This document shows positions 39,544 to 48,234 of a stretch of DNA of 64,000 nt, piece after piece. Each line of letters starts with the position of its first letter. Within the stretch, counting starts at the first letter, position 1. Location: positions 248,001 through 312,000 of the forward strand of contig NZ_KB905692.1 in NCBI RefSeq assembly GCF_000380985.1. Reading direction: 5' to 3'. A program made the translations under genes and the position numbers. The DNA comes from Proteiniphilum acetatigenes DSM 18083 (GTDB lineage: Bacteria > Bacteroidota > Bacteroidia > Bacteroidales > Dysgonomonadaceae). The notes below the pieces were generated by a model. That model did not search any database. It was not told the origin of the DNA and saw nothing but the letters and a program-made list of their open reading frames with translations.

Positions 39544-41091
39544 ATGAAAAAAAGAATATCAGTAACTATGATAGGTTTGCTTTTACTCCTGTCATGCCAG
39601 TCAACAAAAAAAGAGTTTTACAACATCGATTCTGTTGCCTCTCCTAAAGGTACGGACCTATTTCAGCCAAATTGGGATAATATTGCCGAATATTATCAAT
39701 TCCCGGAATGGTACGTAGATGCAAAATTCGGTATATTCATCCACTGGGGAGTTTTCACGGTTCCGGCGTTTGATAATGAATGGTATTCACGCAACATGTA
39801 CCAGAAAGACCATAAAGTTTACAAGCATCATATTGAAACATGGGGGCCGCACGACAAATTCGGTTATAAAGACTTCATACCTCTCTTTAAAGCTGAACAA
39901 TTTAATGCACAGCAATGGGCCGAATTATTCAAAAAATCAGGCGCGAAATATGTTGTCCCCGTAGCAGAGCATCATGACGGGTTCTCGATGTATAACAGCA
40001 GCCTGAATGAATGGAATGCTGTGAAAATGGGCCCTAAAAAGGATGTCATAGGACTCCTGAAAAATGCGGTAGAGAAAGAAGGGCTTATCTTTGGCTTATC
40101 CTCGCATAGAGCCGAAAACGCATGGTTTTTTAATGGAGGAATGGAATTCGCTTCCGATGTGCAAGATATGGACATTTCCCTCTATGGGAGGCGTTACGAT
40201 GACCAGTCATATACGGAAGATTTTGCACGCGAATGGTTAACGCATGCTTATGAATTAGTCAACAAATATGAACCTAAATTATTCTATTTTGATTGGACGG
40301 TAAACAATCCCGTTTTGATGCCTTATTTTAATAAGTTCATGGCATATTATTACAACAATGCCATAGATTGGGGGCAAGGTGTTGTTGTAAATACCAAACA
40401 AGGATATCCTACCAATATACATGTGTGGGATGTTGAACGGGGGAAATCCGGTAAAATGATGCAATTTCCCTGGCAAACCGACACCTCCATTGGTAAAAGA
40501 TCATGGTCACATATTGAAGGCGAAGAATACAAAACTCCTCAACAAATAGTGCATGATTTGGTGGATATCGTTAGTAAAAACGGAAACCTGTTACTCAATA
40601 TAGGCCCCCGGGCTGACGGGATCATCCCTGATGAGCAGAAAAACATATTACTTTCCATTGGAGAATGGCTCAAAGTAAATGGCGAAGCTATTTACGGTAC
40701 ACGTCCATGGAAGAAATTCGGCGAGGGAGAGACAGAACCGGCCAAAGGCTCTTTTTCCGACAATGAGGCAACTCCTTATACGGCACGTGACATTCGTTTC
40801 ACAACCAAAGGCAATGTTTTCTATGCTGTTGTACTGGATTGGGACGATGAGGGGGTACTTATCAAATCATTAAACCAAGAAACTATGGGAGATGCTGTAA
40901 TTGTAGATATCAACCTGCTGGGTTCAGACGAAAGGATCAATTGGGAAACAACAGACATGGGGCTAAAGATATCTTTTCCTGAAAATAAACCTTGTAAATA
41001 CGCTTATTCATTTAAAATCACTTTTGACAAAAAAGTGGGAGAACATTTGGAGTCAGAGGCTGTAAATGAAGTAATGAAGCACGGCGCATAA
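39544..41091 (+). CDS. GH29 alpha-L-fucosidase lipoprotein
   Basis: 515 residues from the ATG at 39544. The frame opens 11 codons earlier (39511), but that extension precedes a complete lipoprotein signal (MKKRISVTMIGLLLLLSCQS) and is rejected. GH29 signatures are WYVDAKFGIFIHWGVFTVPAFDNEWY, YVVPVAEHHDGFSMYNSS and the nucleophile aspartate in LFYFDWTVN (D250). The C-terminal region (SKNGNLLLNIGPRADGIIPDEQ and the beta-domain after it) is standard. It would release L-fucose from oligosaccharides imported by the operon's SusCD; lipidation suggests a periplasmic or surface site. Last gene of the operon. Confidence 0.93.
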   Translation: MKKRISVTMIGLLLLLSCQSTKKEFYNIDSVASPKGTDLFQPNWDNIAEYYQFPEWYVDAKFGIFIHWGVFTVPAFDNEWYSRNMYQKDHKVYKHHIETWGPHDKFGYKDFIPLFKAEQFNAQQWAELFKKSGAKYVVPVAEHHDGFSMYNSSLNEWNAVKMGPKKDVIGLLKNAVEKEGLIFGLSSHRAENAWFFNGGMEFASDVQDMDISLYGRRYDDQSYTEDFAREWLTHAYELVNKYEPKLFYFDWTVNNPVLMPYFNKFMAYYYNNAIDWGQGVVVNTKQGYPTNIHVWDVERGKSGKMMQFPWQTDTSIGKRSWSHIEGEEYKTPQQIVHDLVDIVSKNGNLLLNIGPRADGIIPDEQKNILLSIGEWLKVNGEAIYGTRPWKKFGEGETEPAKGSFSDNEATPYTARDIRFTTKGNVFYAVVLDWDDEGVLIKSLNQETMGDAVIVDINLLGSDERINWETTDMGLKISFPENKPCKYAYSFKITFDKKVGEHLESEAVNEVMKHGA

Positions 41092-41098
41092 TTCAATA

Positions 41099-41171
41099 GG
41101 TGAAAAAGAGACAGGGGTCCCCTTCAATAAATGAAATTCCAAATCCATCAGAAAATTGCCAACAGCTTCTA
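41099..41171 (+). repeat. Right copy of the repeat block flanking the fucose operon
   Basis: Blocks 41099-41111, 41123-41159 and 41161-41171 match 31229-31241, 31312-31348 and 31376-31386 in order and orientation. It begins 8 bases after the GH29 stop. A small 5-bp stem (AGGGG/CCCCT) sits between the first two blocks. Confidence 0.75.
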
Positions 41172-41240
41172 TCTAATCCCGGTAATTGAACAATAAAGTT
41201 TATTCCTTTATTGGAAGGGGCATTCACCAAATAGCGTTTT

Positions 41241-41292
41241 TAAAGAAGAACCATCTGAATTAGCTAAAAATATTTAGGGTGGTTCTTCTTTA
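41241..41292. terminator. Terminator-like stem-loop between GH29 and the convergent TonB receptor
   Basis: A perfect 13-bp stem TAAAGAAGAACCA/TGGTTCTTCTTTA (41241-41253, 41280-41292) has a 26-base interior with a smaller CTAAA/TTTAG stem. It lies between convergent genes in a 295-base gap that otherwise holds only the right repeat block. Confidence 0.65.
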
Positions 41293-41386
41293 CTTTATCC
41301 ATAATAAATGATCATAAGGGTTGTAATACCAAACCTGATGAGTAATTATTAATATCGGATGAGAGAGAAAATAAAACACATCCTGG

Positions 41387-43771
41387 TCACATCTTGATAA
41401 TCAGTCCGAGTGTTGGAAGAATTGTGCCGCTACTCTCCTCGAGCACTCTCAGTCCCTGTTTGGAAAAGTCTCCTCCCGGATCGGAAATTATGTCTCCGTT
41501 TTGATTCCTATTTGTATATATCGGAGGTCTCTGACTTTTGAAGTTGTAAACATTCTGAATGTCAACATAGAGGTTGAGCAGCCATCTATTAAAATAGAAC
41601 TCCTTGTCAACCCGGACATCGAGTTGATGCGAATCGCTCAGCCTTAGCGTATTGAAGCGGGAGTAGTCAATATAAGCCTGGTTTGTCACCTCCCACGCTT
41701 CCCTATCCGATGAGAGCGATTCATCAATAGGGGAATAGGGGGCTCCTCCCGCATATCTCCATCTGGCCGCAATGTTCCAATTATTTGCGATACAATATCC
41801 CGCGATAAGATTGAGCAGGTGCCTGGTATCCCATGAAGAGGGACGATAAACCAGGTTATTATCGGTAAATTCACTCCTGAACCATGTATAGGTAGAGGTA
41901 AGATTGAGATTTTCCCATTCTGTGATTTTATACATGATCTCTATACCGTAAGCTCTTCCCTTGCCCGCGGAAATAATCTCCTCGTCGCCTACCTGTCCGT
42001 AATCGGTGCCTTTGCTGGCGATGCTCAAACCGTCTACAAGCGAGAGCGGGTATTTGTCATAATGCTTATAGAATCCTTCCATTGTCCATCGCATATTTTC
42101 ATGCGGACGATGTTCGAAACCCACCACCAGTTGATCGGAGACTATATATTTTAAATTTTCATTGCGGTTTACAAATTTACCTTCTCCATCTTTGAATCCC
42201 ATTGTCGTATAGGCCGGTTGGGCAGTATAGCGTCCGAGATTTGCATTGATACTCCAGCGTACCGACAAGGAATAGGAGGCAGACAATCTCGGAGAAAGTT
42301 GATTCAACGGATTCCGCATATTCTCATTGAAATTATTTCCTACCGCATTAAGTCCAAAGGAGAGCTTCAGGCGGCTGTCGATATACTCGTCAGAGACCTG
42401 CGCGAACAGTTGATAACCCAAAAGGTTTAGTGCTGTATTATACCGTAGTTCGGTCACCCTACCCTTTCTGTATAAACGTCTGTAAGTGTCATTTACATAG
42501 CGAGAGTAGCGTAATCCTCCTCCTACTTTAAGTTGTACCGGCAGGGATCGGAAATCACGTTCAAAACGAAGTTTATTTTCAGCTTCGTCCGAGAGGTAGT
42601 CTGATGTCTTTTGTTTTGATTCATTGTTGTCTTCAAACTTGTAATTCTTATTGCGAAGCATATTCCTGCTGAGTACCCATGTGTCGAGATGGTTATCACT
42701 AAAACGTTTATAGACCGCACCTACCGTGTAATTCCATTGTTCATAGATTGGCAGGTAGTTGAGAATATACTTTTGGCTTTCGGTGCCGGTTGTTTGAAGC
42801 TCTTTGTTCAATGTCATATGATCAATCGCTCCGATTCCGATAAACGTAATTTCGTTTTTCCTGTTGATGTCATATTTATATTTTACCTGAAAATCATTAT
42901 AGGTAGGCAAGAATGGCAATTTAAGTGCCTTGAATAGTAATTGCAGGTAAGACTGCCGTGCCGACACGATGAAGGTGGCATTGTCCCCGGCAGGACCATC
43001 GATTGTCAATGCTGCATCAGAAGCACCAACCGATAGCTTTGTATGAATACGATCCTTGCTACCCTCTTTTTGTCGTATCTCCATCACCGAACTCAAAGCG
43101 TTCGCACGGTTGGCAGGAAAGGCCCCGGTATAAAAATCTATTTCACGCACAAAATCGGGATTTATCACTCCGATGGCTCCCCCTGATGATCCTTGCGTGG
43201 AAAAGTGGTTGATTACCGGGATTTCAATTCCGTCGAGATAAAAGACATTCTCGGAAGGTCCTCCGCCGCGTACAATAAGATCGTTCCTGTTAGGATCCAT
43301 GGCTCCGACTCCCGGCAGTGTTTGCAATGCCTTAGACACATCACGGTTAACCCCGGCACTTTTTTCTATCTGCTGCACATTCACAAAAAAAGAGGAGACT
43401 GGACTTTCAATACGGCGCGTCTCAAAATTGGGGCGTACGACCACTTCTTTTAATGCAATTTCGTCTTCAGCCAGCGCTATATCGATGAACGCCGTTTGGT
43501 TTCCCTGTACCTGAATTTCAGGAGAAACTACACTTTTGAAACCGACTGAGCTCACGATAAGCCTGAAGAATCCGGGATTTACCTCCTGAAGGGAGAAGAC
43601 TCCCGTACTATCGGATACTGTCCCACGGTCAGTCCCCTGTAGCAGTATTGTCGCATACTCAATAGGTTCATTGGTAGCACCATGATATATCCGTCCGGCA
43701 ATCGCGCCTTTTTGTGCAGACACATTGCATGCTGCCAAAAGGAAAAAGAGAATTCCTGTCAATCTATGCAT
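41387..43771 (-). CDS. TonB-dependent receptor (non-SusC type)
   Basis: Predicted 794-residue outer membrane receptor. The frame extends 46 codons upstream, but the ATG at 43771 gives a proper signal peptide (MHRLTGILFFLLAACNVSA). It carries a CarboxypepD-regulatory-like domain (GAIAGRIYHGATNEPIEYATILLQGTDRGTVSDSTGVFSL), the linker LKEVVVRPNFETRR, a plug (SKALQTLPGVGAMDPNRNDLIVRGGGPSENVFYLDGIEIP) and a beta-barrel ending PTLGLIIKM. It is shorter than SusC and has no SusD partner, resembling receptors of the FecA/PorV-independent class in Bacteroidota. Cargo (metal chelate, peptide or glycan) is unknown. It is transcribed alone, away from its neighbours. Confidence 0.9.
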   Translation of the reverse strand: MHRLTGILFFLLAACNVSAQKGAIAGRIYHGATNEPIEYATILLQGTDRGTVSDSTGVFSLQEVNPGFFRLIVSSVGFKSVVSPEIQVQGNQTAFIDIALAEDEIALKEVVVRPNFETRRIESPVSSFFVNVQQIEKSAGVNRDVSKALQTLPGVGAMDPNRNDLIVRGGGPSENVFYLDGIEIPVINHFSTQGSSGGAIGVINPDFVREIDFYTGAFPANRANALSSVMEIRQKEGSKDRIHTKLSVGASDAALTIDGPAGDNATFIVSARQSYLQLLFKALKLPFLPTYNDFQVKYKYDINRKNEITFIGIGAIDHMTLNKELQTTGTESQKYILNYLPIYEQWNYTVGAVYKRFSDNHLDTWVLSRNMLRNKNYKFEDNNESKQKTSDYLSDEAENKLRFERDFRSLPVQLKVGGGLRYSRYVNDTYRRLYRKGRVTELRYNTALNLLGYQLFAQVSDEYIDSRLKLSFGLNAVGNNFNENMRNPLNQLSPRLSASYSLSVRWSINANLGRYTAQPAYTTMGFKDGEGKFVNRNENLKYIVSDQLVVGFEHRPHENMRWTMEGFYKHYDKYPLSLVDGLSIASKGTDYGQVGDEEIISAGKGRAYGIEIMYKITEWENLNLTSTYTWFRSEFTDNNLVYRPSSWDTRHLLNLIAGYCIANNWNIAARWRYAGGAPYSPIDESLSSDREAWEVTNQAYIDYSRFNTLRLSDSHQLDVRVDKEFYFNRWLLNLYVDIQNVYNFKSQRPPIYTNRNQNGDIISDPGGDFSKQGLRVLEESSGTILPTLGLIIKM

Positions 43772-43969
43772 TTTGCCGGGATTTATCTTACTGCCACCAC
43801 CTGTTCGAACTAGAGAACAAAATACAACCCTACTTTGTTTGAAAATTGAAACTCTTTCTCTTTTAATCACTCTTCGAGGAGTTGCTTTTTTAACATCAAA
43901 ACACGGCAAGGATACTATTAGTATTGCAGAATGAATAAAAATCGGCTATTTTTACCGAATATTTTTATG

Positions 43970-43977
43970 TATCTTTG
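43970..43977 (+). promoter_or_regulatory. -7 box for the GH43-like / GH106 operon
   Basis: TATCTTTG matches TAnnTTTG and lies 107 bases before the ATG at 44085, in the divergent gap 43772-44084. No -33 element is visible. Nothing else recognisable is seen in this gap; the ORFs that overlap it lack family features. Confidence 0.5.
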
Positions 43978-44084
43978 TTTTAGAGGATGGAGAACAGGAG
44001 CTAGCATACGCAAAATGGTTTGTGACAGCCATAAACCGAAATCTATTGTCTTCACTGAATACTATAAACCTTTCAATTGTAAAT

Positions 44085-45038
44085 ATGAAAAATTTAATCG
44101 GATTAGTGCTTGTAACATTGTGCCTATGCGCTTGTAACAACAATCAAATTTCGAAAAACGAAAGAGAGGTCTATTTGTTCTCTTATTTTAAAGGGAATGG
44201 AGACGGATTGCATTTGGCTTACAGTGAGGATGGGCTTAAATGGGAAGCTTTATTTGACGACTCTATTTTACTGAAGCCCGAAATAGGAAAAGATAAACTG
44301 ATGCGCGACCCGAGTATTGTGCAGGATGATGAGGGTACTTTCCACATGGTATGGACTACAGGTTGGTGGGATCAGGGTATTGGTTATGCCTCATCCGAAG
44401 ATCTTATACACTGGTCCGCACAACAAAATATCCCGGTGATGGGAAAATTTGAAGGGACAAGGAACAGTTGGGCACCTGAGCTTTTTTACGATAGGAAAGA
44501 AAAAACATTCTATATCTTCTGGGCATCCACCATCCCCGGAGCCTTTCCCGAACTACCAACCTCCGAAAGTGAGAAAGGCCTTAACCACCGGCAGTACTAT
44601 ATAACTACCAAAGATTTCAAAACATTCAGTGAAACCAAACTCTTTTTTAACCCCGGCTTTAGCGTAATAGACGGAGCCGTATTGGAAAAAGATGGTCTAT
44701 ACTATCTGTTTGTCAAGAATGAAAATTCTGCTCCTGCCGAAAAAAATATCCGTGTCACCTCTCATACAAAACCGTATGATTTTCCTGCCGAAGTATCTGA
44801 ACCTATTACCGGTGATTATTGGGCGGAAGGACCTGCTCCTCTTCTGATAGGAGATTATGTGTATGTCTACTTCGATAAATATACGCAAGGAAAATATGGA
44901 GCTGTACGTTCAAAAGATATGCAGCATTGGGAAGATGTATCCGTTTCTATCTCCTTTCCTGACGGAATAAGGCATGGAACGGCGTTCAGAGTGTCAGAGA
45001 GTGTACTTGTCAAGCTGAAAAACAGGTTCTCAAAATAA
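44085..45038 (+). CDS. GH43-like five-bladed propeller lipoprotein, putative arabinosidase
   Basis: 317 residues from the ATG at 44085, giving lipobox LCLCAC (Cys17); a 21-codon upstream extension in the same frame has no signal character and is rejected. Propeller motifs are clear: VYLFSYFKGNGDGLHLAYSEDGLKWE, DKLMRDPSIVQDDEGTFHMVWTTGWWDQGIGYASSEDLIHWS, and RNSWAPELFYDRKEKTFYIFWAS. MRDPSIV and APELF resemble the catalytic Asp and Glu motifs of GH43-clan enzymes. Related Bacteroides proteins are commonly labelled arabinosidase; true specificity is open. It begins an operon with the GH105 remnant and GH106. Confidence 0.65.
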   Translation: MKNLIGLVLVTLCLCACNNNQISKNEREVYLFSYFKGNGDGLHLAYSEDGLKWEALFDDSILLKPEIGKDKLMRDPSIVQDDEGTFHMVWTTGWWDQGIGYASSEDLIHWSAQQNIPVMGKFEGTRNSWAPELFYDRKEKTFYIFWASTIPGAFPELPTSESEKGLNHRQYYITTKDFKTFSETKLFFNPGFSVIDGAVLEKDGLYYLFVKNENSAPAEKNIRVTSHTKPYDFPAEVSEPITGDYWAEGPAPLLIGDYVYVYFDKYTQGKYGAVRSKDMQHWEDVSVSISFPDGIRHGTAFRVSESVLVKLKNRFSK

Positions 45039-45047
45039 AATAATCGT

Positions 45048-45311
45048 ATGAAGACAATTTCTTATATAGCCTTATGCTTTGCCTTGTCCTCTACAATCGT
45101 ACTACCGTCATATGCACAGACAAAAGCGGATGAAGAAGCAATAAGGGCTGTAGCCGACAATATCCTGGCGCAACCCGTAACCCAATTTGTGGGAGTGGAT
45201 GACGGTACCGTATATCATAGTACAGTGGAGATACCCAAGGGGAAAGATGTACGTTTCAAAAGTCCGCTCACCGAATGGCATTATTCAAACGGTGTGCTGG
45301 ATATGGTTTAA
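45048..45311 (+). pseudogene. Truncated GH105-type unsaturated glycuronyl hydrolase (N-terminus only)
   Basis: 87 codons: a signal peptide (MKTISYIALCFALSSTIVLPSYA) and then AIRAVADNILAQP and SPLTEWHYSNGVLDM, which match the first helices of GH105/GH88 unsaturated uronyl hydrolases. Intact enzymes of this kind are about 350-400 residues, so roughly three quarters is missing. The stop at 45309-45311 is followed by only 76 bases before GH106 and no residual GH105 sequence, pointing to a deletion rather than a point nonsense mutation. Its start retains the A-rich 16-base leader shared with the genes at 5481 and 12367. It may still be translated as a short secreted peptide. Confidence 0.7.
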
Positions 45312-45387
45312 TAATACGCAATGAATCTGAAGAGCTCTGAGGGGAATAGAAAACTTTGAGATCAGGCATTCCAAAATTGTTAGGATA

Positions 45388-48183
45388 ATGATACAAAAAG
45401 CAGTAGTCATAGGGATATTACTCCCGCTTTTATTGATGGGGTGCTCTTCCTCTGTAGGATCCGCATATGACACTGATTGGCCTGAGATAACCAACGAGTG
45501 TAAACCCTGGACACGTTGGTGGTGGATGGGAAACGATGTGGACTCTGTAACCCTTGCATACAATCTGGAAGCGTTAAGTAAAGCCGGTATCGGAGGTGTG
45601 GAAATTACCCCTATCTACGGTATAAAAGGCCGTGAAGCCTATTATCTGGACTACCTCTCACCTGAATGGATGAGTATACTCGATTTTACTATCTCCGAAG
45701 CTACCCGTTTGGGAATGGGTGTAGATATGAATAACGGTACAGGATGGCCTTTTGGTGGTCCCGAGGTGAGCCTGGAAGATGCCGCAACTATGGCTATATT
45801 TGAAGAATACCGGCTCAAAGGAGGGCAACCACTCAATGAACCGGTCATGGTGCGGGACAAAAGGCAAAAAGCGTTTGCCCGGTTAGATAAACTTATTGCA
45901 TACTCGCCGGATGGGGAGAAAGTGGATATCACGGATAAAGTATCGGCGGAAGGGAAGCTTGACTGGCTTGCTCCGCAGGGAAAAGATTATAAACTGATTG
46001 CCCTGTTTTTAGGAAAGACACGGCAACAGGTAAAGAGAGCTGCTCCGGGAGGAGAGGGTTATGTCATCAACCACTTCGATAAAAGGGCGGTTATGCGTTA
46101 TCTCGGAAAATTCGATACTGCTTTTGCCGAAAACAATACCCCTTTCCCCAATACCTTCTTCAACGATTCGTATGAAGTGTACGGCGCAGACTGGACACCG
46201 GAACTGTTGGACGAATTTGAAAAAAGGAGAGGATACGAACTGCAGGATTATTTCCCTGAACTTCTGGCGAACGGAGCGACGGATATCTCCGCACGAGTCA
46301 TTACTGATTACAGGGAAACCATCGGAGAATTGCTGAAAGAGAATTTCACGCTGACATGGACGGAATGGGCCCACGCACATGGAGTAAAAACAAGGAATCA
46401 GGCACACGGATCACCGGCAAACCTGCTGGATCTTTATGCATCTGTAGATATACCCGAATGCGAATCGTTCGGTATCACCAATTTCGATATCCCCTATTTG
46501 AGGAAAGATTCCATCCGTAAAGAGAACGATAGTGACCCGACTATCCTCAAATATGCTTCGTCTGCAGCCCATGTGGCAGGAAAGCCCTATACCTCTTCCG
46601 AAACATTCACCTGGCTGACCGAACATTTCAGGACTTCCCTCTCCCAATGTAAACCGGAGATCGATCAGATGTTTATCTCAGGGGTAAACCGTGTCTATTT
46701 CCACGGCACCACCTATTCCCCTAAGGATGCCGCATGGCCGGGTTGGAAATTCTATGCATCGGTGGATATGTCGCCCACCAATACCATATGGAAAGATGCT
46801 CCCGCTTTTTTCAATTATATAGCACGGATACAATCATTCCTCCAAATCGGAAAGCCTGATAACGATTTTCTGCTGTATCTCCCTATCTACGATATCTGGG
46901 AAGCACAACGCGATCACTATTTCACCACATTCGCCATTCACGGTATGCGGGAGAGACTGCCCGATTTTTGCGATGCAGTGGAAGAGATCATGGAATGTGG
47001 CTACGATCTCGATTATATCTCCGACCATTTCATCGGGACAACCTCCGTTGAAAACGGATTGCTGAAGACAGAAGGAGGAACAACATACAAAGCCCTGATA
47101 TTGCCGGCTGTAAAATATATCCCTGCTGAAACAATGGAACAGATAAAAAAACTGACAGAACAAGGGGCAACCGTGATCTTCGCAGAACATTATCCTTCCG
47201 ATGTCCCGGGACTGTCGCAGCTGAAGGAAAGGAGAGAGCGGTTCAATATCTCGCTGTCCCAATTTCCACAGGTTAGGGCCTTCGAGAATATGTCTGTCCG
47301 TCCATTGGGGAAAGGAACCGTTATTACCGGAACCGATTACCGGGAAATGGTTGCAAAATGGAAAGAAAACGAAGAAACTTTTGTATCGGAACAAGGCGGA
47401 CAACTGATCCGGCGCTCGCATGAAAACGGACATGTCTACTTTTTCTCCATGTTACATAATAACTCCGTCGACGGGTGGATAACGCTGGGGGTAAAGGCAG
47501 GAAGCGCCATATTCTTCGATCCGATGACCGGGAGAAAGGGGCAAGCCGCCATACGACAAAATAATGGCAGAACACAGGTGTACATGCAGCTCAAACCCGG
47601 GGAATCCATTATCCTGAAAACATTTTCCGGGAAGAACACCATCACCGGGGAGTGGGCATACTATCAACCCACGGGAAAACAGATTGATCTCAACAATGGC
47701 TGGGAGTTAAGCTTCGAAGAGAGCGAACCGGCGGTGGCCGAACAGTTTCATCTCGATACGCTCACTTCATGGACGAATCTTGATAATGACATCCTGAAAA
47801 AGAATATGGGTACAGGACGTTATCGTTTGACATTCGATTTCACCAAAGAACCCGGACATGAATACCGTATTTCTCTGGGTGATGTGCGGGAAAGTGCCCG
47901 GCTAAGAGTAAACGGGAAAGACGCAGGTACATTGTTTGCCGTACCGTTCGAAGCAATGATCGGTTCGTTCCTGCATGACGGGGAAAACACCATAGAGATC
48001 GATGTGACGAATCTTCCGGCAAACCGCATCGCCGATTATGACCGCCGGGGCGTGGATTGGCGCATTTTTCACGAGATTAATTTTGTAAGCATAACATATA
48101 AACCTACCCTGTTCGACCACTGGGATGTCGTTCCCTCCGGTTTATTAGACCCGGTAATCATTCAGGAACTTAGACCCAAATAA
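45388..48183 (+). CDS. GH106 alpha-L-rhamnosidase lipoprotein
   Basis: Predicted 931-residue lipoprotein (lipobox LLLMGC, Cys19). The GH106 signature region is present: CKPWTRWWWMGNDVDSVTLAYNLEALSKAGIGGVEITPIYG, MGVDMNNGTGWPFGGP, NDSYEVYGADWTPELLDEFEKRRGY and SSETFTWLTEHFRTSLSQCKPEIDQMFISGVNRVYFHGT. A C-terminal sugar-binding beta-domain (about 760-931; GRYRLTFDFTKEPGHEYRISLGDVRESARLRVNGKDAG) is typical. The enzyme removes terminal alpha-L-rhamnose, as found on rhamnogalacturonans and on glucuronic-acid-capped arabinogalactan. It follows the GH105 remnant; intact GH105 enzymes often act just after rhamnosidases on unsaturated uronides. Confidence 0.88.
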   Translation: MIQKAVVIGILLPLLLMGCSSSVGSAYDTDWPEITNECKPWTRWWWMGNDVDSVTLAYNLEALSKAGIGGVEITPIYGIKGREAYYLDYLSPEWMSILDFTISEATRLGMGVDMNNGTGWPFGGPEVSLEDAATMAIFEEYRLKGGQPLNEPVMVRDKRQKAFARLDKLIAYSPDGEKVDITDKVSAEGKLDWLAPQGKDYKLIALFLGKTRQQVKRAAPGGEGYVINHFDKRAVMRYLGKFDTAFAENNTPFPNTFFNDSYEVYGADWTPELLDEFEKRRGYELQDYFPELLANGATDISARVITDYRETIGELLKENFTLTWTEWAHAHGVKTRNQAHGSPANLLDLYASVDIPECESFGITNFDIPYLRKDSIRKENDSDPTILKYASSAAHVAGKPYTSSETFTWLTEHFRTSLSQCKPEIDQMFISGVNRVYFHGTTYSPKDAAWPGWKFYASVDMSPTNTIWKDAPAFFNYIARIQSFLQIGKPDNDFLLYLPIYDIWEAQRDHYFTTFAIHGMRERLPDFCDAVEEIMECGYDLDYISDHFIGTTSVENGLLKTEGGTTYKALILPAVKYIPAETMEQIKKLTEQGATVIFAEHYPSDVPGLSQLKERRERFNISLSQFPQVRAFENMSVRPLGKGTVITGTDYREMVAKWKENEETFVSEQGGQLIRRSHENGHVYFFSMLHNNSVDGWITLGVKAGSAIFFDPMTGRKGQAAIRQNNGRTQVYMQLKPGESIILKTFSGKNTITGEWAYYQPTGKQIDLNNGWELSFEESEPAVAEQFHLDTLTSWTNLDNDILKKNMGTGRYRLTFDFTKEPGHEYRISLGDVRESARLRVNGKDAGTLFAVPFEAMIGSFLHDGENTIEIDVTNLPANRIADYDRRGVDWRIFHEINFVSITYKPTLFDHWDVVPSGLLDPVIIQELRPK

Positions 48184-48234
48184 TTTTTATATGATTAAAA
48201 CTATTTCCGGGGTGTGAGCGGTTTTCATGCTTGA

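Noticed and set aside
43772-43909. Upstream extension of the TonB receptor
   Set aside because: The 46 extra residues are basic and not signal-like; the ATG at 43771 gives a normal signal peptide.
43931-44137. A 68-residue plus-strand ORF overlapping the start of the GH43-like gene
   Set aside because: It has no signal peptide or family pattern and covers the probable promoter at 43970; the GH43-like lipoprotein in another frame explains the region.
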